DNA of 39,345 bases from Cytobacillus firmus (lineage in GTDB: Bacteria; Bacillota; Bacilli; Bacillales; Cytobacillaceae), in the NCBI RefSeq assembly GCF_023715565.1, contig NZ_JAMBOJ010000044.1:1-39345 (forward strand), written 5' to 3'. Below the pieces are notes generated by a model, which had not been told where the DNA came from, did no database searches, and saw nothing but the letters and a program-made list of their open reading frames with translations. The translations under genes and the position numbers were made by a program. Positions 1 through 9,631 of the stretch are shown here, one piece after another. Within the stretch, counting starts at the first letter, position 1; every line of letters begins with the position of its first letter.

Positions 1-66
1 AGAAATGGCCTAGAAGATGACCTCGGAGAGGTCTATCATCATCTGAAAATGCTTCAAAGCCAATAA
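1..66 (+). CDS. C-terminal tail of an unidentified protein (partial, 5' end outside window)
   Basis: The frame is open from base 1 and closes with TAA at 64-66, giving a 21-residue tail that ends HHLKMLQSQ. It is followed at once by two terminator-like hairpins whose T-runs suit this strand, which supports a real gene end convergent with the M23 hydrolase gene. The visible part is too short to assign a family. It could be a chance open frame. Confidence 0.35.
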   Translation, partial: RNGLEDDLGEVYHHLKMLQSQ

Positions 67-77
67 AATTCAAAAAA

Positions 78-111
78 GAGGTCCGGAATGAGACTATTCC
101 GAACCCCTTTT
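78..111. terminator. Bidirectional rho-independent terminator between convergent genes
   Basis: GGTCCGGAAT at 80-89 pairs with ATTCCGAACC at 96-105 (one G-T pair). Plus-strand T's follow at 108-111. The A-run at 72-77 supplies a T-run for the minus strand, so the hairpin can end both the plus-strand gene and the M23 gene. Confidence 0.75.
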
Positions 112-124
112 GTCTACAAACTGA

Positions 125-156
125 AGTCTCTAGCATGAAAACTAGAGACTTTTTTA
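125..156 (+). terminator. Second hairpin terminator
   Basis: AGTCTCTAG (125-133) pairs perfectly with CTAGAGACT (142-150) and is followed by TTTTTT on the plus strand. It lies just past the stop of the minus-strand M23 gene and would back up the first hairpin for the plus-strand gene. Confidence 0.7.
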
Positions 157-162
157 CGTGTA

Positions 163-1641
163 TTATTTATTTATATATTTTAGTGGATCCTGCCTTTTAC
201 CGTCTTTGTATACTTCAAAGTGCAGGTGGACACCGGTTGAATCACCAGTATTTCCCATCACGCCGATTTTTGAGCCTTTTGAGACGGTTTGGCCAACGCT
301 GACACCAATGGAATCCAGATGGGCATAAACCGTGCGGAAGCCATTGTTATGGTCGATGACGATTTTATTTCCATAGCCGCCATCCATGCCTGCAGAGACA
401 ACTGTTCCGTTATCGGCTGCTTTGATCGTGCGTTCGCTCGGTCTTGCAATGTCGATTCCTTTATGCAATTTGCCCCAGCGGTATCCCATTTTACTGGAGA
501 TATAGCCGCCGACTGCCGGATAGGCAAAGCTGCCTTCACCGCGGGATGGAATCACCTTTGTTCCCTTTGTGACAATTTGCTTCACAGGCTCTTCAAGAAC
601 CTTTTCGTTTTTTACTTCTTTTTTGACCGTTTGGCCGTTTTCTTCCGTAATCAGATAGGTTGCAGCACGAACGCCTTCCTTGCCTTTCTGCTTCACTTTC
701 GTTTCGCCTTTAGGCATGCTGCTGTCTTCGACGATTTCTTTTTCAAAATCGATTTTTTCCTTTTTGAAAACTTCTTTATCTGCTATCACTTTTACATACG
801 GCTTGTAGACAGTCACATTTAATTCCTGGCCTGCTTTAATAATAGAATCATTCTTAAGGCCGCTGTTCAGTTCCATCAATTGCTTCATATCGAGGTCATG
901 GTCACTTGCGATATTGCTTAGTGCATCGCCCGCTTTAACCACATATTTCTTTTCTTCAAGAGTTCCCTTTTGCAAAAGCTTCACAGCCTCTTCTGCACTG
1001 ATGATTTCATCCGGTTTCACAGTTGCTTCGGAAATGGTAACATCTTCTGTAAAGCGGACATCTAAAAGACGTGTTTCATCTTCCTTCAGCTGTGGTAAAG
1101 GAGTTGGAGAAGATGCTTTTCTATCTTCGAGTGCCTTTATGTCTTTTTCTGATACATAGGATGTCTTGATTTTCTGAAGAGCCGTTTTGGCCTGCTCTTC
1201 ATTTTCCATATAAGCGATTTCCTTGCCGCCAATCACCAAGGCAGATGCTTCGGCATGAACTTCCATCTTGTCTTTTAGACCATCGATGGCTTCTGATTCA
1301 TTTACTTCTGAGTTGGATTGAAATACCTGTTCAGGAACAAAGGAAAGCTCCGATGCCAGCGCCAGCTTTAATCCCTTATGGGAATCTTCAGCCTCACTGA
1401 TCTTTTGATCAGCCAAATCTTCGATGGCACTTTTATCTGACACCGTTCCAATATATTCGTCACCCATATAGACATAATAAACGGTTACGAGCTTATCATT
1501 ATTGGCAGAAGCGGAAACGCCGCCTGCAAATGTTAGAGCTGCCGCTGCAAAACCGGCCGCAATCGTTCTATTTATTGTTTTCTTAAAGCTTTTCGCTGTA
1601 AATTCTGATGATGAGGTATCTTTTTTTATCCATTTAAACAT
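163..1641 (-). CDS. LysM-G5-M23 cell-wall endopeptidase
   Basis: A 492-residue secreted or membrane-anchored peptidoglycan hydrolase. A basic N-terminus and hydrophobic stretch (about residues 24-46) look like a signal or anchor. A LysM domain (about 231-277, YVVKAGDALSNIA) should bind glycan, and a G5-like domain spans about 283-363. The C-terminal M23 metallopeptidase carries the zinc motif HKGID (H393, D397), H441, and HLH (H472, H474), so it looks active. By family it should cut peptide cross-bridges outside the membrane. The start is ATG with GGGGGATG upstream. It lies downstream of purA and the tRNA cluster, where other Bacillaceae carry genes leading to walRK; regulation by WalR is plausible but unproven. 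Confidence 0.9.
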   Translation of the reverse strand: MFKWIKKDTSSSEFTAKSFKKTINRTIAAGFAAAALTFAGGVSASANNDKLVTVYYVYMGDEYIGTVSDKSAIEDLADQKISEAEDSHKGLKLALASELSFVPEQVFQSNSEVNESEAIDGLKDKMEVHAEASALVIGGKEIAYMENEEQAKTALQKIKTSYVSEKDIKALEDRKASSPTPLPQLKEDETRLLDVRFTEDVTISEATVKPDEIISAEEAVKLLQKGTLEEKKYVVKAGDALSNIASDHDLDMKQLMELNSGLKNDSIIKAGQELNVTVYKPYVKVIADKEVFKKEKIDFEKEIVEDSSMPKGETKVKQKGKEGVRAATYLITEENGQTVKKEVKNEKVLEEPVKQIVTKGTKVIPSRGEGSFAYPAVGGYISSKMGYRWGKLHKGIDIARPSERTIKAADNGTVVSAGMDGGYGNKIVIDHNNGFRTVYAHLDSIGVSVGQTVSKGSKIGVMGNTGDSTGVHLHFEVYKDGKRQDPLKYINK

Positions 1642-1969
1642 GGTTACATCCCCCTAGACTACGGTAACAAACAACACTTTCATATAGTGCTATGTAACTA
1701 CGGATTTGTGAATCTGATTTTTTCACAATTTCTACTTTACCATATAGCATAGCAAATAGATTACGAGACTCAGGAATGTAAAGAAAATGTATAATAACTG
1801 ACAATTTATGACTATAATTGTCAAAGTCGAAGGATAATTTTGTCGAACGACAGGTAGGAAAAAGTCCCTAGCATCAAGGGTTTATTAAGGGATACGAAGG
1901 ATGAGAGGATGCGTGTCTCTAAATTACACAGGCTTTATGCAGAAAAGCAATTATATTACAGAAATATAA
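1642..1969. other. Intergenic region upstream of the M23 gene with palindromes and regulator-like sites
   Basis: No gene is visible. It holds TGTAAA-N5-TGTATA (1777-1793), close to the WalR box TGTWAH-N5-TGTWAH; a perfect inverted repeat TGACAATT/AATTGTCA (1799-1806/1816-1823); and TGTCGAACGACA (about 1844-1855), which contains a Spo0A-box core TGTCGAA. No convincing sigma-A promoter for the M23 gene could be placed. Confidence 0.4.
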
Positions 1970-2003
1970 CAAAAAGGAGCATGCTTGGTTGCATACTCCT
2001 TCT
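1970..2003 (-). terminator. Terminator of the tRNA cluster
   Basis: On the minus strand AAGGAGTATGC pairs with GCATGCTCCTT (plus 1974-1984 and 1991-2001) and is followed by a T-run. It sits a few bases past the tRNA-Phe 3' end. Confidence 0.8.
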
Positions 2004-2008
2004 TAGGA

Positions 2009-2081
2009 TGGCTCAGGACGGAATCGAACCGCCGACACAAGGATTTTCAGTCCTTTGCTCTACCGACTGAGCTACTGAGCC
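2009..2081 (-). tRNA. tRNA-Phe (GAA)
   Basis: A 73-nt cloverleaf. The acceptor stem is GGCTCAG/CTGAGCC with discriminator A, the D-arm is AGCTCAGTCGGTAGAGC, the anticodon loop is CTGAAAA (anticodon GAA) and the T-loop is GGTTCGATTCC. The 3' CCA is not encoded. It is the last gene of the Lys-Glu-Asp-Phe cluster, the same order as B. subtilis trnY. Its 5' 25 nt are copied twice in the repeat just upstream. Confidence 0.97.
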
Positions 2082-2397
2082 TTATTAAATTAATAAGCCT
2101 AAATACTGTTTGGCTTCGTCCTTCGTCCCGATTTGGCAATCGGTACGCTGAAGTGATTCAAGGGAGCTTATTCGGTCGTGCTCTACCGACTGAGCTACTG
2201 AGCCTTATTAAATTATTAATGCCTAAATATTGTTTGGCTTCGTCCTTCGTCCCGATTTGGCAATCGGTACGCTGAAGTGATTCAAGGGAGCTTATTCGGT
2301 CGTGCTCTACCGACTGAGCTACTGAGCCTTATTAAATTATTAATGCCTAAATACTGTTTGGCTTCGTCCTTCGTCCCGATTTGGCAATCGGTACGCT
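2056..2397 (-). repeat. Tandem 123/124-bp repeat containing tRNA-Phe 5' fragments
   Basis: Three copies of a unit start at 2056, 2179 and 2303 (the third is partial, to 2397). Each begins, on the plus strand, with the complement of the first 25-26 nt of tRNA-Phe (acceptor 5' strand plus D-arm), then the same spacer. Copy 1 overlaps the genuine tRNA-Phe. Copies 2 and 3 are orphan 5' fragments (2180-2204 and 2304-2328) with no anticodon or T-arm. Copies differ at only a few bases, so the duplication looks recent. Confidence 0.9.
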
Positions 2398-2419
2398 ATT
2401 ATGAAGCCAATTATGTAAA

Positions 2420-2496
2420 TGGCGGTCCGGACGGGACTCGAACCCGCGACCTCCTGCGTGACAGGCAGGCATTCTAACCAACTGAACTACCGGACC
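2420..2496 (-). tRNA. tRNA-Asp (GTC)
   Basis: A 77-nt gene with acceptor GGTCCGG/CCGGACC, discriminator G and encoded CCA (plus TGG at 2420-2422). The anticodon loop CTGTCAC gives GTC, and the T-arm GGGTTCGAGTCCC is standard. Confidence 0.97.
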
Positions 2497-2557
2497 AAAT
2501 AATAACCGCCAGCAAGTAAGCTGGGCTAGCCAGCTGTTTGCTGACGGTTATTCGCCA

Positions 2558-2629
2558 TGACCCCTACGGGATTCGAACCCGTGTTACCGCCGTGAAAGGG
2601 CGGTGTCTTAACCGCTTGACCAAGGGGCC
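2558..2629 (-). tRNA. tRNA-Glu (TTC)
   Basis: A 72-nt gene with acceptor GGCCCCT/AGGGGTC and discriminator A. The anticodon loop CTTTCAC gives TTC. The sequence matches the usual Bacillus tRNA-Glu layout. CCA is not encoded. Confidence 0.97.
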
Positions 2630-2644
2630 ATAAAAAAATATAAA

Positions 2645-2720
2645 TGGTGAGCCATGAAGGATTCGAACCTTCGACCCTCTGATTAAAAGTCAGATGCTCT
2701 ACCAACTGAGCTAATGGCTC
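2645..2720 (-). tRNA. tRNA-Lys (TTT)
   Basis: A 76-nt gene with acceptor GAGCCAT/ATGGCTC, discriminator A and encoded CCA (plus 2645-2647). The anticodon loop CTTTTAA gives TTT. It is the promoter-proximal gene of the cluster. Confidence 0.97.
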
Positions 2721-2766
2721 ATACTATATGAGTAATTCCAAGGTTTCTACCTTGGCGACGCTTTTT

Positions 2767-2796
2767 ATAATATCATAGAGTTTTATAAAAGCGCAA
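2767..2796 (-). promoter_or_regulatory. Probable sigma-A promoter of the tRNA cluster
   Basis: On the minus strand TTGCGC (2791-2796) is 18 bp from TATTAT (2767-2772), about 45 bp before tRNA-Lys. A 7-bp hairpin (2738-2755, CCAAGGT/ACCTTGG) lies in the leader. No gene is visible between 2800 and 2984. Confidence 0.55.
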
Positions 2797-2983
2797 TAAC
2801 TTTTTTATAAAAAATTCTTTTTTGCTGAAAAACTGCAGTACGAGGTGTTTGACTACTAAATTGCAGGCACTTGGTCGGGTTGGATTTTCATAAAATGGGT
2901 ATTCTTTTCCCCGGTTTATGGATTCATTTCCCTAATTCTCTTTGGTTATTCCTCTCTTTATATTTTTTAATAAAAACCTCTCC

Positions 2984-3017
2984 AATAAAAAAAGAAAAGC
3001 CCCAATCAAATCAGGGC
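2984..3017 (-). terminator. purA terminator
   Basis: Minus-strand GCCCTGAT pairs with ATTGGGGC (two wobbles) and is followed by TTTTCTTTTTTT, 16 bp past the purA stop. Confidence 0.8.
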
Positions 3018-3032
3018 ATTTCCAATCAAGTA

Positions 3033-4355
<1,323 letters not shown>

Positions 4356-4403
4356 TTAAAATTTATTTTCATTATTAAATACGTAACTTATTTCAACCAC
4401 TTT

Positions 4404-4432
4404 AGTTTAACAAGGTGATGTGTGATAGTCAA
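4404..4432 (-). promoter_or_regulatory. purA sigma-A promoter
   Basis: Minus-strand TTGACT (4427-4432), 17-bp spacer, TAAACT (4404-4409), about 80 bp before the purA ATG. It is directly downstream of the PurBox pair. Confidence 0.75.
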
Positions 4433-4434
4433 CA

Positions 4435-4479
4435 AAACACGAACAATTTTAATAAAAATATGAAAATATGTTCGTAAAA
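4435..4479. promoter_or_regulatory. PurBox pair (putative PurR operator)
   Basis: CGAA (4440-4443) and its inverted partner TTCG (4471-4474) sit in ACGAACA contexts, 27 bp apart. With 14-bp PurBoxes centred on CGAA this is the 16-17 bp separation described for B. subtilis PurR. It lies just upstream of the purA -35 element. Confidence 0.7.
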
Positions 4480-4492
4480 CAATGAAAATATG

Positions 4493-4522
4493 AAAAAGAG
4501 GACTTGCAGTATGCAGGTCCTC
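4493..4522 (-). terminator. dnaB terminator
   Basis: Minus-strand GAGGACCTGCA/TGCAAGTCCTC stem (one mismatch) followed by TTTTT. It starts 2 bp after the dnaB stop codon. Confidence 0.85.
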
Positions 4523-4523
4523 T

Positions 4524-5888
4524 TTATGCACCAGGCGGCGCGAATGAATCATCAAAGCGTTTCTCTAAGTTTACGAATTTATTATACTCTTTTACGAATG
4601 CCAGCTGAACGGTTCCGACCGGACCGTTACGCTGCTTGGCGATGATGATTTCGATGATATTTTTATCTTCGGATTCTTTGTCATAGTAGTCATCGCGGTA
4701 TAGGAATGCCACGATATCGGCATCCTGCTCAATACTTCCCGATTCACGGATATCTGACATCATCGGGCGCTTATCCTGGCGCTGTTCCACACCACGGGAT
4801 AGCTGGGACAGGGCGATCACAGGAACCTGAAGTTCACGTGCCAGCTGCTTAAGGGAACGTGAGATTTCAGATACTTCCTGCTGGCGGTTTTCTCCTGAAC
4901 GTCCGCTTCCCAGGATTAATTGCAGGTAGTCGATCAGAATCATGCCAAGCCCATGCTCCTGTTTGAGGCGGCGGCATTTGGAACGGATATCCTGAATGCG
5001 GACACCTGGCGTGTCGTCGATGAAAATACCCGCATTTGACAGGCTTCCCATCGCCATCGTCAGTTTTCCCCAGTCCTCATCTGTCAGAGAGCCGGTACGA
5101 AGTCTCTGGGCATCAATATTCCCTTCAGCACAGAGAATACGCATAACCAGCTGTTCGGCACCCATCTCCAGACTGAAGATCGCGACGTTTTCTCCGGTTT
5201 TCGTTGCCACATTTTGCGCGATATTCAGGGCGAAGGCTGTTTTACCTACGGAGGGACGGGCACCGACAATGATAAGATCATTTCGCTGGAAACCTGCTGT
5301 CATGCGGTCAAGCTCGGTAAATCCAGTCGCAATCCCGGTAATATCCCCTTTACGGTTATGCATTTCCTCGATATTATCGTAAGTCCGCACCAATACGTCT
5401 TTAATATTATGAAAGGCACCGGCATTTTTGCGCTGTGCAACCTCCATGATGTTTTTCTCTGCTTCCCCAAGCAGCACTTCCACTTCATCCTCGCGTGTAT
5501 AGCCGTCCTGGGCAATGCCCGTCGCCGTCCGGATCAGCCTGCGAAGCAATGACTTTTCTTCTACGATCTTTGCATAGTACTCGATATTCGCCGCTGTCGG
5601 AACAGAACCGGCCAGTTCACTTAAGTAGCTGACGCCCCCGGTATCCTCCAGCAGTTTTGCTGCGCTGAGCTCTTCTGTCACGGTCACTAAGTCGACCGCT
5701 TTCCCCTGATCACTCAGCTTCAGCATTACATTGAAAATCTTCTGGTGGGCCGCACGGTAGAAGTCTTCAGGTATCAAGATCTCAGATGCTTGTGTAAGAG
5801 AGGAGGGTTCAAGAAAGATTGCCCCAAGTACAGCCTGTTCCGCTTCAATATTCTGAGGCGGGAGCCGATCCGCGAATAAATCACTCAT
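4524..5888 (-). CDS. dnaB: Replicative DNA helicase (DnaB family; DnaC in B. subtilis)
   Basis: The 454-residue hexameric 5'-3' helicase unwinds DNA at the replication fork. The N-terminal all-helical domain (IEAEQAVLGAIFLEP, about residues 14-28 onward) interacts with primase by family knowledge. The C-terminal RecA-like ATPase has Walker A GARPSVGKTAF (about 210-220), Walker B MILIDYLQL and the QLSRGVEQR region. Length is typical and there is no intein. The ATG follows AAGGAGG. It lies downstream of yybS-gdpP-rplI, separated from rplI by a terminator. Confidence 0.97.
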   Translation of the reverse strand: MSDLFADRLPPQNIEAEQAVLGAIFLEPSSLTQASEILIPEDFYRAAHQKIFNVMLKLSDQGKAVDLVTVTEELSAAKLLEDTGGVSYLSELAGSVPTAANIEYYAKIVEEKSLLRRLIRTATGIAQDGYTREDEVEVLLGEAEKNIMEVAQRKNAGAFHNIKDVLVRTYDNIEEMHNRKGDITGIATGFTELDRMTAGFQRNDLIIVGARPSVGKTAFALNIAQNVATKTGENVAIFSLEMGAEQLVMRILCAEGNIDAQRLRTGSLTDEDWGKLTMAMGSLSNAGIFIDDTPGVRIQDIRSKCRRLKQEHGLGMILIDYLQLILGSGRSGENRQQEVSEISRSLKQLARELQVPVIALSQLSRGVEQRQDKRPMMSDIRESGSIEQDADIVAFLYRDDYYDKESEDKNIIEIIIAKQRNGPVGTVQLAFVKEYNKFVNLEKRFDDSFAPPGA

Positions 5889-5960
5889 CTCATTAAACCT
5901 CCTTAAAATAAACAGTAAGCAAATCTATATCTATATAAAAGTCCTTTATAAATTCCTTTA

Positions 5961-5994
5961 AAAAATGTGACCAGCAAAAACTGATCACATTTTT
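5961..5994. terminator. Bidirectional terminator after rplI
   Basis: AATGTGACCAG (5964-5974) pairs with CTGATCACATT (5981-5991), flanked by an A-run and a T-run, so it can act on either strand. It ends rplI transcription before dnaB. Confidence 0.75.
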
Positions 5995-6062
5995 AATCAA
6001 CCCTTTTATTTTAACATGTTTACCGGCAAAAGCCACTTCCAATATTAGTTTATCGGCTTAGC

Positions 6063-6509
6063 TTACGCTTCTTTTACATGTACATTTAATGTTGCGGTTA
6101 CTTCAGTATGAAGCTTGACTGGGACCTTTGTGTATCCAAGTGCGCGGATCGCATCTTCCATTTCGATCTTGCGTTTGTCGATTTTGATGCTGTGCTTCTT
6201 TTGAAGCTCTTCAGCAATTTGCTTGCTTGTGATCGAGCCGAACAGGCGGCCGCCTTCACCTGATTTCGCGGTAAATTCAACTGTCAGCTTTTCAAGTGTT
6301 TCTTTTAATTTTTTTGCATCAGCAAGCTCTTCAGCAGCAAGCTTTTCTTCCTTTTTCTTTTGGGCATTCAGACTGCTGATACTCGACTGGTTTGCTTCAA
6401 CAGCAAGCCCTTGCTTGATTAAAAAGTTATGTGCATAGCCATCTGCTACATTTTTTACTTCGCCTTTTTTCCCTTTGCCTTTAACGTCTTTTAAAAAGAT
6501 TACTTTCAT
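6063..6509 (-). CDS. rplI: 50S ribosomal protein L9
   Basis: The 148-residue protein begins [19 protein letters not shown], the rRNA-binding N-domain of L9. A long connecting helix follows, then a C-terminal domain containing the [11 protein letters not shown] motif. Length matches Bacillus L9. Its ATG overlaps the gdpP stop by 4 bp (ATGA), so the two are translationally coupled in the yybS-gdpP-rplI operon. Confidence 0.97.
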   Translation of the reverse strand: MKVIFLKDVKGKGKKGEVKNVADGYAHNFLIKQGLAVEANQSSISSLNAQKKKEEKLAAEELADAKKLKETLEKLTVEFTAKSGEGGRLFGSITSKQIAEELQKKHSIKIDKRKIEMEDAIRALGYTKVPVKLHTEVTATLNVHVKEA

Positions 6510-8479
6510 TCCTTTTTTCTCCCTTCAAAGTATTCATCTATAGCTTCTTTTAATCGGACTTCAACATCATCAAGTGTTGCATCCTGAAGCTGTGTGGCAG
6601 CATTTGTTAAGTGCCCTCCGCCTTCGAGGTTCTCCATAATAACCTGGACATTGATATCCCCGAGGGAACGTGCGCTGACCCCTATCATGTTTTCAGAGCG
6701 GTTTGAGATGACAAATGAAGCAACCACTCCATCCATCGTCAGCAGGGTATCTGCCGTTTGGGCAATTAGCACCTGGTCAAATATCTGATCCGGTTCACCC
6801 TTGGCAATCGCAATGCCTTCTTTGTAAAATTGAACGGTTTCAATCAGCTTCGCCCGTTTGATATAAGTATCAACATCCTCTTTTAAGAACTTTTGGACGA
6901 GCACGGTATCTGCACCCTGTCCCCGCAGGTAGGAAGCCGCATCAAACGTCCGCGATCCGGTCCGCAGTGAGAAGCTCTTCGTATCAACAATGATCCCTGC
7001 AAGCAGGGCCGTTGCTTCAAGCATTTCAATTCTGCCGTTTTTCGGCTGATACTCCAGAAGTTCTGTCACCAGTTCTGCTGTAGAGGAGGCGTATGGCTCC
7101 ATATAAACCAGCAGCGGATTATGAATGAACTCTTCAGCGCGGCGATGATGGTCAATGACGACCACATGCTCAATCGCATGAAGCAGCTTTTCCTCAATCA
7201 CCATGGATGGCTTGTGGGTATCAACAACCACGAGCAGGGTATCGTCCGTGGCAATTTCCATCGCCTGTTCCGGTGTGATGAATTTAGAAAAGAGCTCTTC
7301 GTTCTTTTCAATTTCCTTCATCATCCTTCTGACACCTGTATCCAGTTCATTGAAATTCACCACTACATAGCCCTCACGCTGATTCAGTCGAGCTACCTTC
7401 TGAATGCCGATGGCGGCTCCAATCGCATCCATATCCGGGCTTCTGTGGCCCATGATAATAACTTTATCACTTTCCGATATCAATTCCTTCAGCGCATGGG
7501 AAATGACGCGTGCACGGACCCGGGTTCTTTTTTCAACAGGGTTGGTTTTTCCCCCGAAGAATTTAACTTTCCCGTTGGTCTGTTTAATGGCCACCTGGTC
7601 TCCTCCACGGCCTAATGCCAGGTCTAAGCTGGACTGGGCCAGAGAACCAAGTTCAGGAAGGGAAGAGACCCCAGTGCCGACACCAACGCTTAACGTAAGA
7701 GGCACATTTTGCTTGGATGTGGTTTCCCGGACATCATCCAGAATCGTGAACTTCCCTTTTTCAAGAAGTTGCAGGATATGTTCATTAAATACGGCGATAA
7801 AGCGCTCAGATGACACCCGCTTCAGGAAGACCCCATTATCCTGTGCCCATTTATTCAATATCTGGGTCACCAGACTGTTGAGACTGCTTTTCGTCTGGTC
7901 ATCCATCGCCTGGGTCATCTCATCGTAATTATCAAGGAAGATGATGGCGATGACTGTCCGTTCTTCCTGATACATTTTTTCAATTTCGGTTTGTTCCGTG
8001 ACATCAAAAAAGTATAATAGGCGTTCATCCGGTTTATGGATCACCCGGAATTTGCGGTCGTGAAGGGTGATGATTTCGGTCTCTACTTCTTGCTTAATCA
8101 GCGGTACAAGCGAATCCGCGACATCATAAAGCGATCTTCCGACTAGCGTATCTTCATCAAAGCAGGATGCTAAAAAGGGATTGGTCCATTCAATGTAATA
8201 TTCATCATTAATCAGCATGATTCCGATCGGCATTTCCATCAGAGCTTCTTCGCCGACTTTTTTCACCCTGTAGGAAAGGGTGGAGATGTATTCTTCCGTC
8301 TCCTTCAGGTGCTTTTGATTTAGCTGAAAAAGGTAGTAGAAAGGAAGGATGGCCAGAAACAGCCCAATTAATGCAAATAGCCAATTGTAGTACGCTAATA
8401 TACTGAGAAGCACCACTGTTATGCCCATCAATCCAAAAATCGGATAGCGTATGGACCGCTTTTCTAAATACGAAGGCAT
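6506..8479 (-). CDS. gdpP: Cyclic-di-AMP phosphodiesterase GdpP
   Basis: The 657-residue membrane enzyme hydrolyses c-di-AMP and so influences potassium balance, wall stress and beta-lactam tolerance (known for the family). Two membrane helices lie at about 12-52, a PAS-like sensor at about 80-165 and a degenerate GGDEF domain at about 170-300. The DHH/DHHA1 phosphodiesterase spans about 335-655, with GHRSPDMDA (H345, D349, D351), D420 in [11 protein letters not shown] at 443-445 and the terminal GGGHLTNAA motif. All metal-binding motifs are present, so it should be active. The ATG follows AGGAGCTG. Confidence 0.96.
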   Translation of the reverse strand: MPSYLEKRSIRYPIFGLMGITVVLLSILAYYNWLFALIGLFLAILPFYYLFQLNQKHLKETEEYISTLSYRVKKVGEEALMEMPIGIMLINDEYYIEWTNPFLASCFDEDTLVGRSLYDVADSLVPLIKQEVETEIITLHDRKFRVIHKPDERLLYFFDVTEQTEIEKMYQEERTVIAIIFLDNYDEMTQAMDDQTKSSLNSLVTQILNKWAQDNGVFLKRVSSERFIAVFNEHILQLLEKGKFTILDDVRETTSKQNVPLTLSVGVGTGVSSLPELGSLAQSSLDLALGRGGDQVAIKQTNGKVKFFGGKTNPVEKRTRVRARVISHALKELISESDKVIIMGHRSPDMDAIGAAIGIQKVARLNQREGYVVVNFNELDTGVRRMMKEIEKNEELFSKFITPEQAMEIATDDTLLVVVDTHKPSMVIEEKLLHAIEHVVVIDHHRRAEEFIHNPLLVYMEPYASSTAELVTELLEYQPKNGRIEMLEATALLAGIIVDTKSFSLRTGSRTFDAASYLRGQGADTVLVQKFLKEDVDTYIKRAKLIETVQFYKEGIAIAKGEPDQIFDQVLIAQTADTLLTMDGVVASFVISNRSENMIGVSARSLGDINVQVIMENLEGGGHLTNAATQLQDATLDDVEVRLKEAIDEYFEGRKKE

Positions 8480-8510
8480 GTTTTCAGCTCCTAAACAGTA
8501 GTGTTGTTCA

Positions 8511-9446
8511 TCACTTTTTTCCTAATCTTTGCCTTAAATCAAATCCTAAGTCAATTATACCTAATATCCTCACAATATAAAGGAGAAATGGCATAAGAAA
8601 TGTAAATACAGCTGCAAGGACAGGCACGGCTTTCGGCCATCCTTTTAAATGACTGAAAAAGAAAATCAGGGACAGGCCTTGAATGACCATGAAAATCTGC
8701 AGAATGAAGGCAATATTGACAAGGGCCATAAACCAGTAGCTTCCTTCTGACGGGTTAAAAAGGAAAGAAGCAATAATGGTTATGAGATAGTACCATAATA
8801 TGCTTTTCGGCAGGCTCATTTCCCTGAATGGCTTAAAGCCTTCAATCTTAATACCGAATCGTTTGGCAATCGGAAAGGAAACAAGCTGAATGACAAAAAC
8901 AGAAATGACCGATGTCATGACAAATAAACTCGGCGTTAGGGTCTCAATCATTTTCAAGCCTGCTGTAAGCTGTTCTACAGCTTTATCCGCATTCTGTCCG
9001 AAGCCTTTAAGCACCCCTTTTGAAGTTTCAAGCGACTCTTCCATCATGCCGATGGTTTTTTTAATAAAGTTGAAATTAAATAGTGCAACTGCTGCAGCAT
9101 ATTGAAGCAAAAGGGCTGCAAGGAAAACGAGTGTGCCCGCAATAAAGGAAGAAGCCCGTCCTTTATTTTCCCTGATGCAAATCCCGATCACCGTGCCGGT
9201 CGATCCAAATATCAGAGCAACGGAAATTCCTGAGATAGATCCGATAATCAGGGAAAGCAGAACGCCACCCGTCAAAAAGACAATCGCCATTCTCCGGTTA
9301 TTTTTGGCTGCAAACATAATAAACGGAAGAGGCAGGAAGAAAATTGAAACGACGCTGAGAACTGGCACATAGAGCGATATTAGAAGCAGTACGGCAAAAA
9401 TGGCGAGCAGCACGGCACCTTCTGTTAATTTATGTACATTATTCAT
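8511..9446 (-). CDS. yybS: YybS family multi-pass membrane protein (DUF2232)
   Basis: A 311-residue, very hydrophobic protein with about eight membrane segments, matching in place and type the DUF2232 protein encoded before gdpP in Bacillus. Its function is not established; the fold suggests relation to ECF-transporter S components. An in-frame ATG 63 bp upstream exists, but it falls at the predicted transcription start with no room for a ribosome site. The chosen ATG at 9446 follows GAGGGGTG and gives the family N-terminus MNNVHKLTEGA. It is first in the operon with gdpP and rplI. Confidence 0.9.
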   Translation of the reverse strand: MNNVHKLTEGAVLLAIFAVLLLISLYVPVLSVVSIFFLPLPFIMFAAKNNRRMAIVFLTGGVLLSLIIGSISGISVALIFGSTGTVIGICIRENKGRASSFIAGTLVFLAALLLQYAAAVALFNFNFIKKTIGMMEESLETSKGVLKGFGQNADKAVEQLTAGLKMIETLTPSLFVMTSVISVFVIQLVSFPIAKRFGIKIEGFKPFREMSLPKSILWYYLITIIASFLFNPSEGSYWFMALVNIAFILQIFMVIQGLSLIFFFSHLKGWPKAVPVLAAVFTFLMPFLLYIVRILGIIDLGFDLRQRLGKK

Positions 9447-9447
9447 T

Positions 9448-9471
9448 GATACACCCCTCAAACTGTGTATC
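9448..9471 (-). promoter_or_regulatory. Hairpin overlapping the yybS ribosome-binding site
   Basis: GATACAC (9448-9454) and GTGTATC (9465-9471) form a perfect 7-bp stem. In the mRNA the 3' arm and loop cover the GAGGGGTG site and abut the ATG at 9446, so the hairpin could limit initiation on yybS. Confidence 0.5.
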
Positions 9472-9518
9472 CAAAAAGGAGGAAATCTGTTTCCGCTTTT
9501 TGAACTCATATAAGCTCT

Positions 9519-9547
9519 ATTGTAGCTAGTATTAAATGCAGGTTCAA
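9519..9547 (-). promoter_or_regulatory. Sigma-A promoter of yybS-gdpP-rplI
   Basis: Minus-strand TTGAAC (9542-9547), 17-bp spacer, TACAAT (9519-9524). It is placed between the upstream terminator and yybS. Confidence 0.7.
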
Positions 9548-9591
9548 CCTTCGCGATTTCAGTTCATTTTATCAGCAATGGTGACTAATAG

Positions 9592-9626
9592 AAAAGAGCA
9601 GCGAAACCCTCTCTCGCTGCTCTTTT
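9592..9626. terminator. Bidirectional terminator after the small membrane protein gene
   Basis: AAAAGAGCAGCGA (9592-9604) pairs with TCGCTGCTCTTTT (9614-9626); the flanking A- and T-runs serve both strands. Confidence 0.85.
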
Positions 9627-9631
9627 GATTG

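Noticed and set aside
1642..2000. c-di-AMP riboswitch upstream of the M23 hydrolase
   Set aside because: Such riboswitches often precede wall hydrolases, but I could not find the conserved core segments here.
2056..2397. Possible CRISPR-like array
   Set aside because: The repeat units are 123/124 bp in direct tandem with no unique spacers and contain tRNA-Phe fragments. No cas genes are present.
2277..2477. Short reading frame through the tRNA-Phe fragment repeat
   Set aside because: It reads the antisense of tRNA fragments and tRNA-Asp, repeats with the array and has no ribosome-binding site.
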